NCBI GenBank assembly: GCA_947491305.1
Contig: CANLIL010000006.1
Location: 1-64,000, forward strand
From: Flavobacteriales bacterium
GTDB taxonomy: Bacteria; Bacteroidota; Bacteroidia; Flavobacteriales_D; Crocinitomicaceae
DNA: 64,000 nucleotides
Direction of reading: 5' to 3'
Shown: piece after piece, positions 18,137 to 27,075 of the stretch
Position numbering within the stretch: the first letter of the stretch is position 1
How the letters are laid out: every line of letters starts with the position of its first letter
Translations under genes and position numbers: made by a program
Notes under the pieces: model-generated
Told to the model about the DNA's origin: nothing
The model's input: the letters and a program-made list of their open reading frames with translations, nothing else
The model's database searches: none

Positions 18137-18166
18137 TTAATTTGGCCTTTTATAAAACCAAATTAA
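18137..18166 (+). other. Intercistronic hairpin between accB and accC
   Basis: A perfect 9-bp stem (TTAATTTGG with CCAAATTAA) and a 12-base loop lie in the 45-base spacer. There is no U-tract, so it is more likely an mRNA processing or stability element than a terminator. AT-rich stems are expected by chance more often here, hence the modest confidence. Confidence 0.4.
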
Positions 18167-18180
18167 TTTAAAACGAAAGT

Positions 18181-19515
18181 ATGTTCAAGAAAATATTGAT
18201 TGCAAATAGAGGCGAAATCGCCTTGCGTATTATTCGTACGTGCAAAGAAATGGGTATTAAAACAGTAGCTGTATATTCAACTGCTGATAAAGAAAGTTTA
18301 CCAGTTCGTTTTGCTGATGAAGCTGTTTGCATTGGTCCTGCGGTAAGTTCAAAATCGTATTTGTCAATTGCAAATATCATTGCTGCTGCAGAAATCACCA
18401 ATGCTGATGCGATTCATCCAGGTTACGGATTCCTTTCTGAAAATGAAAAATTCTCGCGAGTTTGTCAGGAACATGGTATCAAATTTATTGGTGCTTTACC
18501 TGAACAAATTGCAGGAATGGGAGACAAAGCAACTGCTAAAGCAACAATGATAGCTGCAGGCGTGCCATGTATTCCTGGTTCTGTAGGCTTGTTAGAAGAT
18601 TTAGACGATGCTTTCGCAAACGCTGAAGTAGTTCGTTACCCAGTCATTTTGAAAGCAACTGCTGGTGGAGGTGGAAAAGGAATGCGTATCGTTTGGAACA
18701 AAGACGAAATGGAAAACGCATGGGATTCTGCCCGTCAAGAAGCAGGTGCTGCTTTTGGAAACGATGGTATTTACATGGAGAAATTCATTGAAGAACCACG
18801 TCACATAGAAATTCAAATTGCAGGAGATCAATTTGGTAATGCGTGTCACTTATCAGAGCGTGATTGTTCAATTCAACGTCGTCATCAAAAATTGGTTGAA
18901 GAAACACCTTCTCCATTTATGACCGATGAACTACGAAATAAGATGGGTGAAGCGGCAATCAAAGCTGCTAAAGCTGTTAAATATGAAGGTGTTGGAACGG
19001 TAGAGTTCTTAGTAGATAAAAACCGTGATTTCTATTTCATGGAAATGAATACACGAATTCAAGTTGAACACACAATTACAGAAGAAGTAATTAATTTTGA
19101 TTTAATTAAAGAACAAATCAAATTAGCTGCTGGAGAAAAAATTTCTGGTAAGAATTACTTTCCTCAAATGCATGCAATTCAGTGCCGTATCAATGCGGAA
19201 GATCCATACAATGATTTCCGTCCTTCACCAGGAAAAATCACTTCTTACCATTCGCCAGGCGGACACGGTGTTCGGATTGATACGCATGCGTATGCAGGGT
19301 ATGTGATTCCTTCGAATTACGATTCAATGATTGGTAAATTAATCGCTGTTGCACAAACACGTGAGGAAGCAATTTTGAAAATGAAACGTGCGTTGGATGA
19401 ATACATTATTGAAGGTGTGAAAACAACGATTCCTTTCCATCAAAAATTAATGGACGATCCTGATTTTAGATCCGGAAATTTCACAACGAAATTCATGGAA
19501 ACATTTGAATTTTAA
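18181..19515 (+). CDS. accC: Biotin carboxylase subunit of acetyl-CoA carboxylase
   Basis: A 444-residue ATP-grasp enzyme that carboxylates biotin on AccB. It begins [20 protein letters not shown] and contains the nucleotide loop [30 protein letters not shown] and the catalytic [13 protein letters not shown] segment. Length is standard. It is the last gene of the operon, followed directly by an intrinsic terminator. Confidence 0.97.
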   Translation: MFKKILIANRGEIALRIIRTCKEMGIKTVAVYSTADKESLPVRFADEAVCIGPAVSSKSYLSIANIIAAAEITNADAIHPGYGFLSENEKFSRVCQEHGIKFIGALPEQIAGMGDKATAKATMIAAGVPCIPGSVGLLEDLDDAFANAEVVRYPVILKATAGGGGKGMRIVWNKDEMENAWDSARQEAGAAFGNDGIYMEKFIEEPRHIEIQIAGDQFGNACHLSERDCSIQRRHQKLVEETPSPFMTDELRNKMGEAAIKAAKAVKYEGVGTVEFLVDKNRDFYFMEMNTRIQVEHTITEEVINFDLIKEQIKLAAGEKISGKNYFPQMHAIQCRINAEDPYNDFRPSPGKITSYHSPGGHGVRIDTHAYAGYVIPSNYDSMIGKLIAVAQTREEAILKMKRALDEYIIEGVKTTIPFHQKLMDDPDFRSGNFTTKFMETFEF

Positions 19516-19521
19516 TACAAC

Positions 19522-19553
19522 AAAAAACCCGACAGAATATGTCGGGTTTTTTT
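19522..19553 (+). terminator. Intrinsic terminator after accC
   Basis: The stem AAAAAACCCGACA/TGTCGGGTTTTTT with a short GAATA loop is followed by a T-run. It sits 7 bases after the accC stop and just before the convergent gene at 19557, whose transcript would see an equivalent hairpin with an A/T-rich tail. Confidence 0.9.
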
Positions 19554-19556
19554 ATA

Positions 19557-19955
19557 TTACCTTGTACCATAAACCTGGTGTGTGACAAAAGCTCCAAGTC
19601 CTCCCCATCTCAAATAGATATTCAAGGTAGAAGTATTTGAAAAAGATCCACTACAGTAATTTGTTGGAAGCTTTTCTAATTTCCCATTTTCTCCCAGTGT
19701 TACAATTAAAGGAGTTCCATTGTGATAATCAACTGACAATTCGTTTTTTTCATTGCCATATTTGATTGTGCCTTGATAGGTTATTGTATCTTGAAATAAG
19801 TAGCCAATACTATCTGTATTGAATTCAGTTATTTTAGTAGTGAAGGTCCAATCACCTAAATAATCATTGCGGTCATCAAAAGGAATTTTCTCACAACTTA
19901 CAGAAATTAGTAGTAGAATAATAATTGAAAAGAGTTGGAAAAATTTGTATTTCAT
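19557..19955 (-). CDS. Hypothetical lipoprotein
   Basis: A 132-residue protein with a lipoprotein signal: a hydrophobic stretch IIILLLISVSC with the lipobox cysteine at position 21. The mature part includes DYLGDWTFTTKI, a pattern seen in small Bacteroidota beta-sheet lipoproteins. I do not recognise a functional family. It probably sits in the periplasm or outer membrane. Confidence 0.6.
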   Translation of the reverse strand: MKYKFFQLFSIIILLLISVSCEKIPFDDRNDYLGDWTFTTKITEFNTDSIGYLFQDTITYQGTIKYGNEKNELSVDYHNGTPLIVTLGENGKLEKLPTNYCSGSFSNTSTLNIYLRWGGLGAFVTHQVYGTR

Positions 19956-19987
19956 CTAGCTAAATTAACAAATAAATTAATTCAAAT

Positions 19988-20335
19988 TTACTTACTGACG
20001 ATTTCATTTTTTTTGTAAGCTACTATTTGTGCAATTAAATTATAGGGTGGCTCTTCTGTTAATGGAAACTGAATAGAAGCTTTCCCTTGCTTGTAACCAG
20101 CTAATTCTTGTTTGAAATGTGCTTGACCTGATGGTGTGGCATACAAGCCAATGTGGTTTTTGTAGCCCGCAAAATAAACCAATGGCTTTTTATTGAGTTT
20201 GTAAGCTGGCATTCCATACGAAAAGCTTTCGACAGCTTCTGGTGCAATCTTATGGATGATTGCTCGGATTTTTGATAATTTTTCCTGAACATCATTCGGG
20301 AAAGTTAAAATATAAGTTGTCACAACTTCCATCAC
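19988..20335 (-). CDS. DUF1801 (YdhG/frataxin-like fold) protein
   Basis: A 115-residue DUF1801 protein; the segment ESFSYGMPAYKLNKKPLVYF (residues 36-55) is the family hallmark. Members adopt a YdhG-like fold and are sometimes called iron chaperones by analogy, which is not proven here. Its ATG overlaps the stop of the methyltransferase upstream by one base, so the two are probably co-expressed. A second DUF1801-type domain lies in the gene at 22918. Confidence 0.85.
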   Translation of the reverse strand: MMEVVTTYILTFPNDVQEKLSKIRAIIHKIAPEAVESFSYGMPAYKLNKKPLVYFAGYKNHIGLYATPSGQAHFKQELAGYKQGKASIQFPLTEEPPYNLIAQIVAYKKNEIVSK

Positions 20336-21129
20336 TATTGTTTTAAAGCATTGATAGAATAGACCATCGGTATCTTGTCTTCAAGTTGTAGGATTCTAAA
20401 TTTATTCGGTTCAAATTCTTCGGTATGTAAAAAGCAATTATAAGGTGAATAATCGTATTCTAAAAAAGAGTTGATAACTAAATCTTGTTGAATAAGGGCA
20501 GAAAATACTTCACTTAGGCCATGATTCCACCAACAATACTTGGAAGAGATATCAGATGAACGATCTGCATAGGTTCCACTTTCAGTTTCCATAATCACTC
20601 CTTTGTTGAAGTAATTGTAATGAACTTTTTCGAAATCATCATCAAACATCCATACAACTGGGTGAAATTCTACAAAAACAAATTGACCTCCATTTTTCAA
20701 GAATTGAGATATGATTTGTGCCCATTTATCTAAATCAGGCAACCAACCAATTGTTCCGTAAGAAGTATAAACGATGTCAAATTCTTCGTTTAAAAGTGTT
20801 GGAAGATCGTAGATATTGCAGCAAATAAATGTTGCTTCAAGATGCGAGTCTTTCGCTAATTGTATTGCTGTTTCGATTGAATTTTCAGAAAAATCAACAC
20901 CAGTAACTTCTGCGCCTAATCGAGCAAGCGATAGTGTGTCTTGTCCAAAATGACATTGTAAGTGTAAGATTTTCTTTCCGCGCACATCACCTAAAAGCTC
21001 CAATTCTATAGCATTAAGGGTTGATTGACCAGCAATAAAACCTGGAACATCGTAAAAAGAAGAATGATAATGCGTCTCAGTTCGTTTGTCCCAAGATGCT
21101 TTATTTATTTTAAAAAATTCTTCTTCCAT
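20335..21129 (-). CDS. Class I SAM-dependent methyltransferase
   Basis: A 264-residue methyltransferase. Motif I reads KILHLQCHFGQDTLSL and motif II VTGVDFSENSI, followed by FDIVYTSYGTIGWL. This form, with HLQCHFGQDT, is a common small-molecule methyltransferase subfamily in Bacteroidota; its substrate is not known to me. Stop and start overlap with the downstream DUF1801 gene. Confidence 0.85.
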   Translation of the reverse strand: MEEEFFKINKASWDKRTETHYHSSFYDVPGFIAGQSTLNAIELELLGDVRGKKILHLQCHFGQDTLSLARLGAEVTGVDFSENSIETAIQLAKDSHLEATFICCNIYDLPTLLNEEFDIVYTSYGTIGWLPDLDKWAQIISQFLKNGGQFVFVEFHPVVWMFDDDFEKVHYNYFNKGVIMETESGTYADRSSDISSKYCWWNHGLSEVFSALIQQDLVINSFLEYDYSPYNCFLHTEEFEPNKFRILQLEDKIPMVYSINALKQ

Positions 21130-21143
21130 TAGGTGAAGTGAAT

Positions 21144-22337
21144 TTACTCAACCAAACCTTCCATTGCTAAGTCTTCGTCGGCTTCTTGCTCATAGTCAAC
21201 ACCGTCAAATCCAAATCCGAAAAGGTTTAAGAAATCATCTTTATACCCATCTAGATCACCTAATTCAGGTAACGATTCTGTTGTCGCTTTTAACCACAGA
21301 GCTGCAACTTCTTCTTGTACATCTGTTCGCATTTCCCAATCATCAATTCGGATACGGCCATTTTCATCTAAAGGAGTTGTACCATTTATATACAAACGTT
21401 CGTCGAATAAACGGTAAATTTGCTCGATACACCCTTCGTGAATTCCTTTTGCTTTCATTACTTTGTATAAAAGTGAAATGTAAAGAGGAATTACAGGAAT
21501 AGCTGAACTTGCTTGTGTAACCAATGCTTTATTTACGGAAACAAATGCATGTCCGTTTAATTTGTTTAATTTTTTTGTGATTTCAAAAGCTGTCGCTTCC
21601 AAATGATCTTTTGCTTTACCAATTGTTCCTTTACGGTAAACAGGTTCCGTTAATTTTGGTCCAATATAAGAGTAAGCTATCGTTTTTGCATTTTCAGCTA
21701 ATACATCAGCTTCCAATAATGCATCCATCCACATTTGCCAATCTTCGCCACCCATTACAGCAACGGTGTTTTCAATTTCTTCTTCTGTACACGGGTCAAT
21801 TGAAACTGTAGAAACAATTCCTGTATGAAAATCAACTGTTTTATCAGTAAAGTTACTTCCAATTGGTTTTAAAGCAGATCGGTGCAATTCTCCTGTATTC
21901 GGATTTGTTCTAACTGGAGAAGCTAAACTGTAAACAACTAAATCTATTTTACCTAAATCGGCTTTAATTAAGTCAATTGTTTTCTTTTTTGTTTCAAATG
22001 AAAAGGCATCTGCATTGATGCTTTTTGCGTATATTCCTGCTTTTTCAGCTTGTTCTTGAAAAAACACACTGTTGTACCAACCTGGTGATGCTGTTCTGCC
22101 TTTTTGTGGTGGTTTTTCGAAAAACACACCAATTGTAGCAGCGTCAGATCCAAATGCACTTGTGATACGAGAAGCTAAACCAAAACCTGTTGAGGCACCA
22201 ATTACTAAAACTTTTTTAGGCCCTTCAATTTTTCCTTTAGCTTGAACATAGTTAAGTTGGTTTATAATATTTTGTTCGCATCCCTTTGGGTGAGAAGTCA
22301 AACAAATAAATCCGCGCATTCTTGGTTCTATAATCAT
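21144..22337 (-). CDS. fabV: Enoyl-ACP reductase FabV (trans-2-enoyl-CoA reductase)
   Basis: A 397-residue FabV-type reductase that performs the last step of each fatty acid elongation cycle using NADH. It starts MIIEPRMRGFICLTSHPKG, has the cofactor motif VIGASTGFGLASRI, and the FabV active-site Y-x8-K as YRKGTIGKAK. FabV is the triclosan-resistant alternative to FabI. A -7 promoter element lies upstream. It is apart from the fatty-acid operon at 14867-19515. Confidence 0.95.
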   Translation of the reverse strand: MIIEPRMRGFICLTSHPKGCEQNIINQLNYVQAKGKIEGPKKVLVIGASTGFGLASRITSAFGSDAATIGVFFEKPPQKGRTASPGWYNSVFFQEQAEKAGIYAKSINADAFSFETKKKTIDLIKADLGKIDLVVYSLASPVRTNPNTGELHRSALKPIGSNFTDKTVDFHTGIVSTVSIDPCTEEEIENTVAVMGGEDWQMWMDALLEADVLAENAKTIAYSYIGPKLTEPVYRKGTIGKAKDHLEATAFEITKKLNKLNGHAFVSVNKALVTQASSAIPVIPLYISLLYKVMKAKGIHEGCIEQIYRLFDERLYINGTTPLDENGRIRIDDWEMRTDVQEEVAALWLKATTESLPELGDLDGYKDDFLNLFGFGFDGVDYEQEADEDLAMEGLVE

Positions 22338-22359
22338 AATTGTATTTTTAAATCGTTAA

Positions 22360-22367
22360 CAAATATA
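22360..22367 (-). promoter_or_regulatory. Bacteroidota-type -7 element for fabV
   Basis: On the minus strand TATATTTG fits TAnnTTTG, 22 bases before the ATG at 22337. A -33 TTTG is not clear. Confidence 0.45.
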
Positions 22368-22405
22368 CGAAATCTTAAAGAAACTTTGTAAATCATTCGC
22401 TTTCA

Positions 22406-22879
22406 TTAATCTTTGTATTGTTTAATACTTTTAAGAAACGCTTGAAGCTCCTCTGCTTTTTGGGTGCCTATCAACAAACGATCTCCGTTTTTAAATACTA
22501 ATTGCAAACCAACTTTTCCTTTTACATTGTAAGCTGTTCCTTTTCCAGAAAAAGTTTTTCGAATTCCCCATCCACCGTATTCAATAACTGGTTTGTAAGT
22601 TCTGATAAAACAACATTCTAGTTGATCCCAGTTGAAATGTTTTTTCTTCAGTTGAAATGGAAAAAAACGAACAGCTATGCCCTCAGAATCAATTGTTGTT
22701 TCAAGTTTCATTATTCCAAACAAAACAGAAGTTAAGGTGAGTGTCAATGCGCTAAAGAATAATGCATCCTTTTCTTCTGCCGTTCCATTTAGAAATTCAC
22801 GTACAAGATTACTGATAACCACCATTAAAAGTAACCATAACCACCATTGACTGAAGCGTTGGTTTTCGTTGAAATGCAT
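22406..22879 (-). CDS. Hypothetical membrane protein with PH-like tail
   Basis: A 157-residue protein with two hydrophobic segments in the first 65 residues (WWLWLLLMVVISNLV and a second near LTLTLTSVLFGIM) followed by a soluble beta-rich part. GGWGIRKTFSGKGTAYNVKG resembles a segment common in small Bacteroidota membrane proteins with a bacterial PH-like domain. The function is unknown. Confidence 0.6.
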   Translation of the reverse strand: MHFNENQRFSQWWLWLLLMVVISNLVREFLNGTAEEKDALFFSALTLTLTSVLFGIMKLETTIDSEGIAVRFFPFQLKKKHFNWDQLECCFIRTYKPVIEYGGWGIRKTFSGKGTAYNVKGKVGLQLVFKNGDRLLIGTQKAEELQAFLKSIKQYKD

Positions 22880-22917
22880 TTAGATTTTATAAGGTTAAAC
22901 ACTCTATTAAATTGATT

Positions 22918-23559
22918 TTAGTTGACTTTTATTTTATGTGAACCATCGCACGCCGGCATGCGTTTTGACAAACCACACGTACAATCGTTAAAGCCTTTTC
23001 CTGCCAAAATTTTGTTTTTGCATTTATCTATTCGTTGTATTCTTGTTTCAGATTGTTTTGCAGATGAGAAATGCAATAAATAACCACGTTGTCTTCCAGG
23101 TGTTAATGCTTCAAAAGCTTTTTTTAAAGCTGAATTTTCATGAAAAATGGTTTCAAGTTCAATGGGTTTCTTGTAGTCGTTGGTTGTTTTCATTTGAACT
23201 TTCAATCCTGCACGTTCTACTTCAATAGCTTCAAAAATATAGGCTTTAATGATGTGTTCTAATGCACTAATTTCTTTGTTCGATTTAAATCTAATTTGTC
23301 TTCCAGCTTGTGAGTTTTCTCCCGGTTGACTGAGAATCTGTTCTGGATCTTGTAGTAACGAACCTTTAAAAAAACCGATAGCACAATATTCTTTAAAAGC
23401 ATGAAACAACAAGATGTTTTTGTTTTGAAACGTATAGCATGGAACACCCCATTTTACAACTTCCACTAAATTGCAGGTTAAAACGATTCTACGCAATTGA
23501 ATTAATTCATCATTCCATTGTGTCGTGTTTTCTAAATAAGCATCAACTGTTTTCTCCAT
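22918..23559 (-). CDS. DUF1801/YdeI family protein with C-terminal CDGSH iron-sulfur motif
   Basis: This 213-residue protein combines three parts. Residues 1-115 are a DUF1801-like domain (VVKWGVPCYTFQNKNILLFH). Residues 130-180 resemble the YdeI/OmpD-associated segment (LTPGRQRGYLLHFSSAKQS). The C-terminus carries CTCGLSKRMPACDGSH (193-208), which matches the C-x-C-x2-S-x3-P-x-C-D-G-S-H signature of 2Fe-2S CDGSH proteins, with ligands Cys193, Cys195, Cys204 and His208. It may bind or sense iron-sulfur clusters; no enzymatic role is established. Confidence 0.85.
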   Translation of the reverse strand: MEKTVDAYLENTTQWNDELIQLRRIVLTCNLVEVVKWGVPCYTFQNKNILLFHAFKEYCAIGFFKGSLLQDPEQILSQPGENSQAGRQIRFKSNKEISALEHIIKAYIFEAIEVERAGLKVQMKTTNDYKKPIELETIFHENSALKKAFEALTPGRQRGYLLHFSSAKQSETRIQRIDKCKNKILAGKGFNDCTCGLSKRMPACDGSHKIKVN

Positions 23560-23628
23560 TTTATTCTTTATAGATCTTTCAAATATCGCTTAAATAATCA
23601 AAAATTCAATGGAAGTATGAATATTGTT

Positions 23629-24063
23629 TTAGAGTGTTTTTAAAAATTCAATTAGTGCAATTTTATCGGTTTTACTCATTTTAAAAACAACACCTGTATT
23701 TGCATGAGTTCCGTCGCTTTTTGTTTCACTATCAATAAAACGTTCAATTAAACTATCATTATATACTGGAGAGTATAAAGTAGAATTGGTTAAATCATTA
23801 TAAGTAATCGAAAAAGTCTCTTTTTCATCACCTCCTCGGTATTTTCCTTTCCCATTGTCTCCATGACAATCTGCACATCCATGAACTTTAGAATTATAAT
23901 CTGAAGCATTCATGTCTTGTAGAATTGTTCCATCTATATTTTTACCTGTTCTAAAGATTGTTTCGCCATTAGTTGAATACGTTACTTCTTTTTTTGAACA
24001 AGAACTAGCAAATAGAATAATCCCAATTCCAATAATAAGGCCAAATGTTTTTGTGATTTTCAT
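23629..24063 (-). CDS. Class I c-type cytochrome lipoprotein
   Basis: A 144-residue exported protein. The signal ends at a lipobox (FASSC, Cys22). The haem-binding site is CADCH (63-67), and a later Met in VFKMSKTDK is a likely sixth ligand. A small single-haem electron carrier attached to a membrane on the periplasmic side is the simplest reading. It starts 3 bases after the stop of the propeller protein at 24067, so they form a two-gene operon. Confidence 0.85.
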   Translation of the reverse strand: MKITKTFGLIIGIGIILFASSCSKKEVTYSTNGETIFRTGKNIDGTILQDMNASDYNSKVHGCADCHGDNGKGKYRGGDEKETFSITYNDLTNSTLYSPVYNDSLIERFIDSETKSDGTHANTGVVFKMSKTDKIALIEFLKTL

Positions 24064-24066
24064 ACT

Positions 24067-25686
24067 TTATTTTTTAATGATTATTTTTTGAACAGCCGAT
24101 TCGTTTTGTGTATCCACTCGAATGAAGTATGCACCATCCGCTAGGTTTTTAAGTTGATCTTGTTTGTAAATGTTTACTCCTTGTGGTTGGTTTTTAAGTT
24201 TCACAATTTCCGTTATTTCTCCTGATAATTTTGAAAATGTAATAGTAACATCAGATGGAGCGATCAAATTATAGGTTGCTTCAAAACTACCATTGGAAGG
24301 ATTGGGAGCTGTAACAAGTTTTAAGGTTCCTCTACTTTGTTCATTTAGATCATCAACAGCTGCTGCAACATTTTTTATTAATTTAACTTTAAAGATTTGA
24401 TTACTAGCAGAACTTTGCGTGCCATTATTCACAAAGAAAATATTTTTTGAACTACTACTTATTCCACCGAAAATGTAACCGATCAAAGTTGTGTCTTCTA
24501 TTAAATCATCGAATTTAATTACACCATTGGCATATTTCGGCAATGTTTCATTTGGAATTAGTTCTGCTCCAGCTCCCAACAAATTTGGCAATTCAACGGG
24601 CAATTTATATTCCGACATTTGCCCACTACTTGTTCTTTCTACACGGGCAATCGTTTTAACAAATGGAACATTATTATCTTGAACCAATATTCCCGAACTG
24701 TCATAATATTGTGCGATTCCTCCAAAAAAGACAGTATTCATCGTGTTGTTTTGGACTGAATAAATAGGGAAATTTGCGCAATGGTAATGATTGTAATATT
24801 GAGAAAAATTAGAATTTACTGTATAATTGGTGCTATCAATGTTTACACAATTTAAATATGGTAAATTAACGGTAGGTTGAAATACACCTGAAAATGCAGT
24901 TAATCCTTCAGAACCATCTGGATAAATTTGTGGCGTTACATTGTAATCACGACGATGAAGATTGATTGGGTCTGTATATGCTGATAAATGTGTGATTTGT
25001 AGATTCGTACCATCATCAAGCAGGTTAAATTTTCGAACTTGATTCGTATAAGTTTGTGTGTATGTTGGATTATTCATAGGATTATATCGCCCAATAAACT
25101 TGTGTCCTCCTACTAAATAAAACGTGTGATTTATTTTCTCTAAACGTCCACCAGTTACTTGAAATTGATTATCAGTAATTTGACGAAAACAGGGAGTTAA
25201 GGCTGTCGCATTAACAATGGCATCAATGGTAGAAGAAACTTGAATGGCAATCATTTTATTAAACGTTGTATGGTCATTTAATTGACTGCTATATCCATAT
25301 CCTCCCGTTAAATATAAATAATCTCCTCTTTGATGAAATTGCATATTAGTTGATTTCAACTGCTCTTGTAATTCAATCGATAATGAAGTAATTGGTGAAG
25401 TCCACTTTTGAAGTGTAATTGGGTCTACTACAATTAATTGATTGTTATGTCCAGCAAGATCAAAAGATGCATTGGGTTGTCTTTTGTGTAATCCATCTAA
25501 ACGCCCACCAATGATTAACCATTTGCCATTCGCTTGTCCAAAAGCAAAAGATTGAATTCCTCCTAATCCATTTATTGAAATTGGTTCTATTTCAATCGTA
25601 AAAGGCGCAATTTGAGCAAAATTATTTAACCAAGCGAAAAGGATTAAACTAAAAAAAGCGAAGTGTTTCATAAATTTATTTTTCAT
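24067..25686 (-). CDS. Secreted Kelch-like propeller protein with T9SS type A sorting domain
   Basis: A 539-residue protein with an N-terminal signal peptide (residues 1-25, ending NNFAQ). The central region has recurring GGR, GGYGY, GGHKFIG and FGGI turns, as in Kelch-type beta-propellers. The last 80 residues are a T9SS type A domain: APNPSNGSFEATYNL, then DGAYFIRVDTQ and a final IIIKK. It is exported by the type IX system and probably held at the cell surface. The cytochrome gene downstream suggests a redox-related surface role, which is inference. Confidence 0.85.
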   Translation of the reverse strand: MKNKFMKHFAFFSLILFAWLNNFAQIAPFTIEIEPISINGLGGIQSFAFGQANGKWLIIGGRLDGLHKRQPNASFDLAGHNNQLIVVDPITLQKWTSPITSLSIELQEQLKSTNMQFHQRGDYLYLTGGYGYSSQLNDHTTFNKMIAIQVSSTIDAIVNATALTPCFRQITDNQFQVTGGRLEKINHTFYLVGGHKFIGRYNPMNNPTYTQTYTNQVRKFNLLDDGTNLQITHLSAYTDPINLHRRDYNVTPQIYPDGSEGLTAFSGVFQPTVNLPYLNCVNIDSTNYTVNSNFSQYYNHYHCANFPIYSVQNNTMNTVFFGGIAQYYDSSGILVQDNNVPFVKTIARVERTSSGQMSEYKLPVELPNLLGAGAELIPNETLPKYANGVIKFDDLIEDTTLIGYIFGGISSSSKNIFFVNNGTQSSASNQIFKVKLIKNVAAAVDDLNEQSRGTLKLVTAPNPSNGSFEATYNLIAPSDVTITFSKLSGEITEIVKLKNQPQGVNIYKQDQLKNLADGAYFIRVDTQNESAVQKIIIKK

Positions 25687-25741
25687 AAATCTACATAAAT
25701 GAATTCAATAGGAATGTAATGTAAGTTACACTCATTCAAGC

Positions 25742-25774
25742 AAAAAAAAACCGCTACATTGCTGCAACGGTTTT
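25742..25774 (-). terminator. Intrinsic terminator after sucAB
   Basis: On the minus strand a stem beginning AACCGTTGC and closing GTAGCGGTT (including G-T pairs) is followed by a run of nine T. It lies 18 bases after the sucB stop. Confidence 0.75.
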
Positions 25775-25791
25775 AATTATAAATTGATTAT

Positions 25792-27042
25792 TTATAATCC
25801 TAATAAAACAGCGTGAGGATCTTTCGCTCCAAATAACATTCTTTCAGGATTTTCTAACATCTCTTTTACTTTCACTAAGAAACCTACTGATTCTTTGCCA
25901 TCAATGATTCTGTGATCATACGATAAAGCTAAATACATAATTGGACGAATCTCAACTTTTCCATTGATAGCAACTGGACGCTCAACAATGTTGTGCATGC
26001 CTAAAATTGCAGATTGTGGCGGGTTGATGATTGGCGTCGATAACATTGAACCAAATACACCACCATTTGTTATGGTGAATGTTCCTCCAGTCATATCATC
26101 GGGTGTGATTTTTCCATCTCTAGCTTTGATAGCTAAACGTTTAATTTCACGTTCTATATCCGCTAAACTCATTTGCTCTGCATTGCGCACAACAGGAACC
26201 ATCAATCCTTTTGGTGAAGAAACAGCAATTCCGATATCAGCATAATTATGGTAAATAATTTCATTTCCATCAATTTGTGCATTTACAGAAGGGAAGAGGT
26301 TTAATGCTTCTGTTACTGCTTTCGTGAAAAACGACATAAAACCTAAATTCACTTCATGGTGTTTTGCAAACAAATCTTTGTATTTAGTGCGTAAATCCAT
26401 AATTGGCTTCATATCAATTTCGTTGAAGGTAGTCAACATCGCTGTTTCGCTTTTTACTGCAACCAAACGTTCAGCAATTTTACGACGAAGCATCGACATT
26501 TTTTCACGCGATTGATCACGTGTTCCACCCCAACCTTGTGCAGCGTCAGCAGAGAAACCAGCCGACATTGCAGCAACAACATCTTGTTTTGTGATACGGC
26601 CATCTTTTCCAGATCCAGCAACTTTTGCAGCAGGAACATTGTTTTCAGCCATTATTTTTGCAGCAGCAACAGATGGTGTGCCAGCAGCGTAAGTTTCTTT
26701 TTTAATTGGGTCAGGACTTGGTGCTGCTGTCGTTTTTTCAACAACAGGTGCAGCTTGAACTTCCGCCACTTTTTCTGCTACAGGCGTTCCAGCAGGTCGT
26801 GCAGCGCTTGTGTCAATTAAACAAACCACTTGGCCAACTTTCACAACATCACCTTCTTCTGCTTTCAGTGAAATAATACCACTTTCTTCAGCAGGTAATT
26901 CTAAGGTTGCTTTATCTGAATCAACTTCCGCAATTGCTTGGTCTTTTTCGACGTAATCACCATCAGCTACCAACCATTGTGCAATTTCCACTTCAGAGAT
27001 TGATTCTCCTGGACTTGGTACTTTCATTTCTAAAACTGACAT
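25792..27042 (-). CDS. sucB: Dihydrolipoamide succinyltransferase (E2 of 2-oxoglutarate dehydrogenase)
   Basis: A 416-residue E2 component. Domains in order: lipoyl domain with [13 protein letters not shown] (lipoylated Lys near 44), an Ala/Pro-rich linker, a peripheral subunit-binding domain ([14 protein letters not shown] ... [11 protein letters not shown]), and the catalytic domain with [11 protein letters not shown] and the active-site [11 protein letters not shown]. It transfers succinyl groups to CoA in the TCA cycle. It follows sucA by 33 bases. Confidence 0.96.
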   Translation of the reverse strand: MSVLEMKVPSPGESISEVEIAQWLVADGDYVEKDQAIAEVDSDKATLELPAEESGIISLKAEEGDVVKVGQVVCLIDTSAARPAGTPVAEKVAEVQAAPVVEKTTAAPSPDPIKKETYAAGTPSVAAAKIMAENNVPAAKVAGSGKDGRITKQDVVAAMSAGFSADAAQGWGGTRDQSREKMSMLRRKIAERLVAVKSETAMLTTFNEIDMKPIMDLRTKYKDLFAKHHEVNLGFMSFFTKAVTEALNLFPSVNAQIDGNEIIYHNYADIGIAVSSPKGLMVPVVRNAEQMSLADIEREIKRLAIKARDGKITPDDMTGGTFTITNGGVFGSMLSTPIINPPQSAILGMHNIVERPVAINGKVEIRPIMYLALSYDHRIIDGKESVGFLVKVKEMLENPERMLFGAKDPHAVLLGL

Positions 27043-27075
27043 ACTTTCTATTTTTAATACGATTAAGTAATCAAC

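Noticed and set aside
26512-26820. 102-residue open frame antisense to sucB
   Set aside because: It comes from the low-complexity linker and lipoyl region of sucB read backwards; composition (Cys, Ser, Arg rich) is unlike a real protein.
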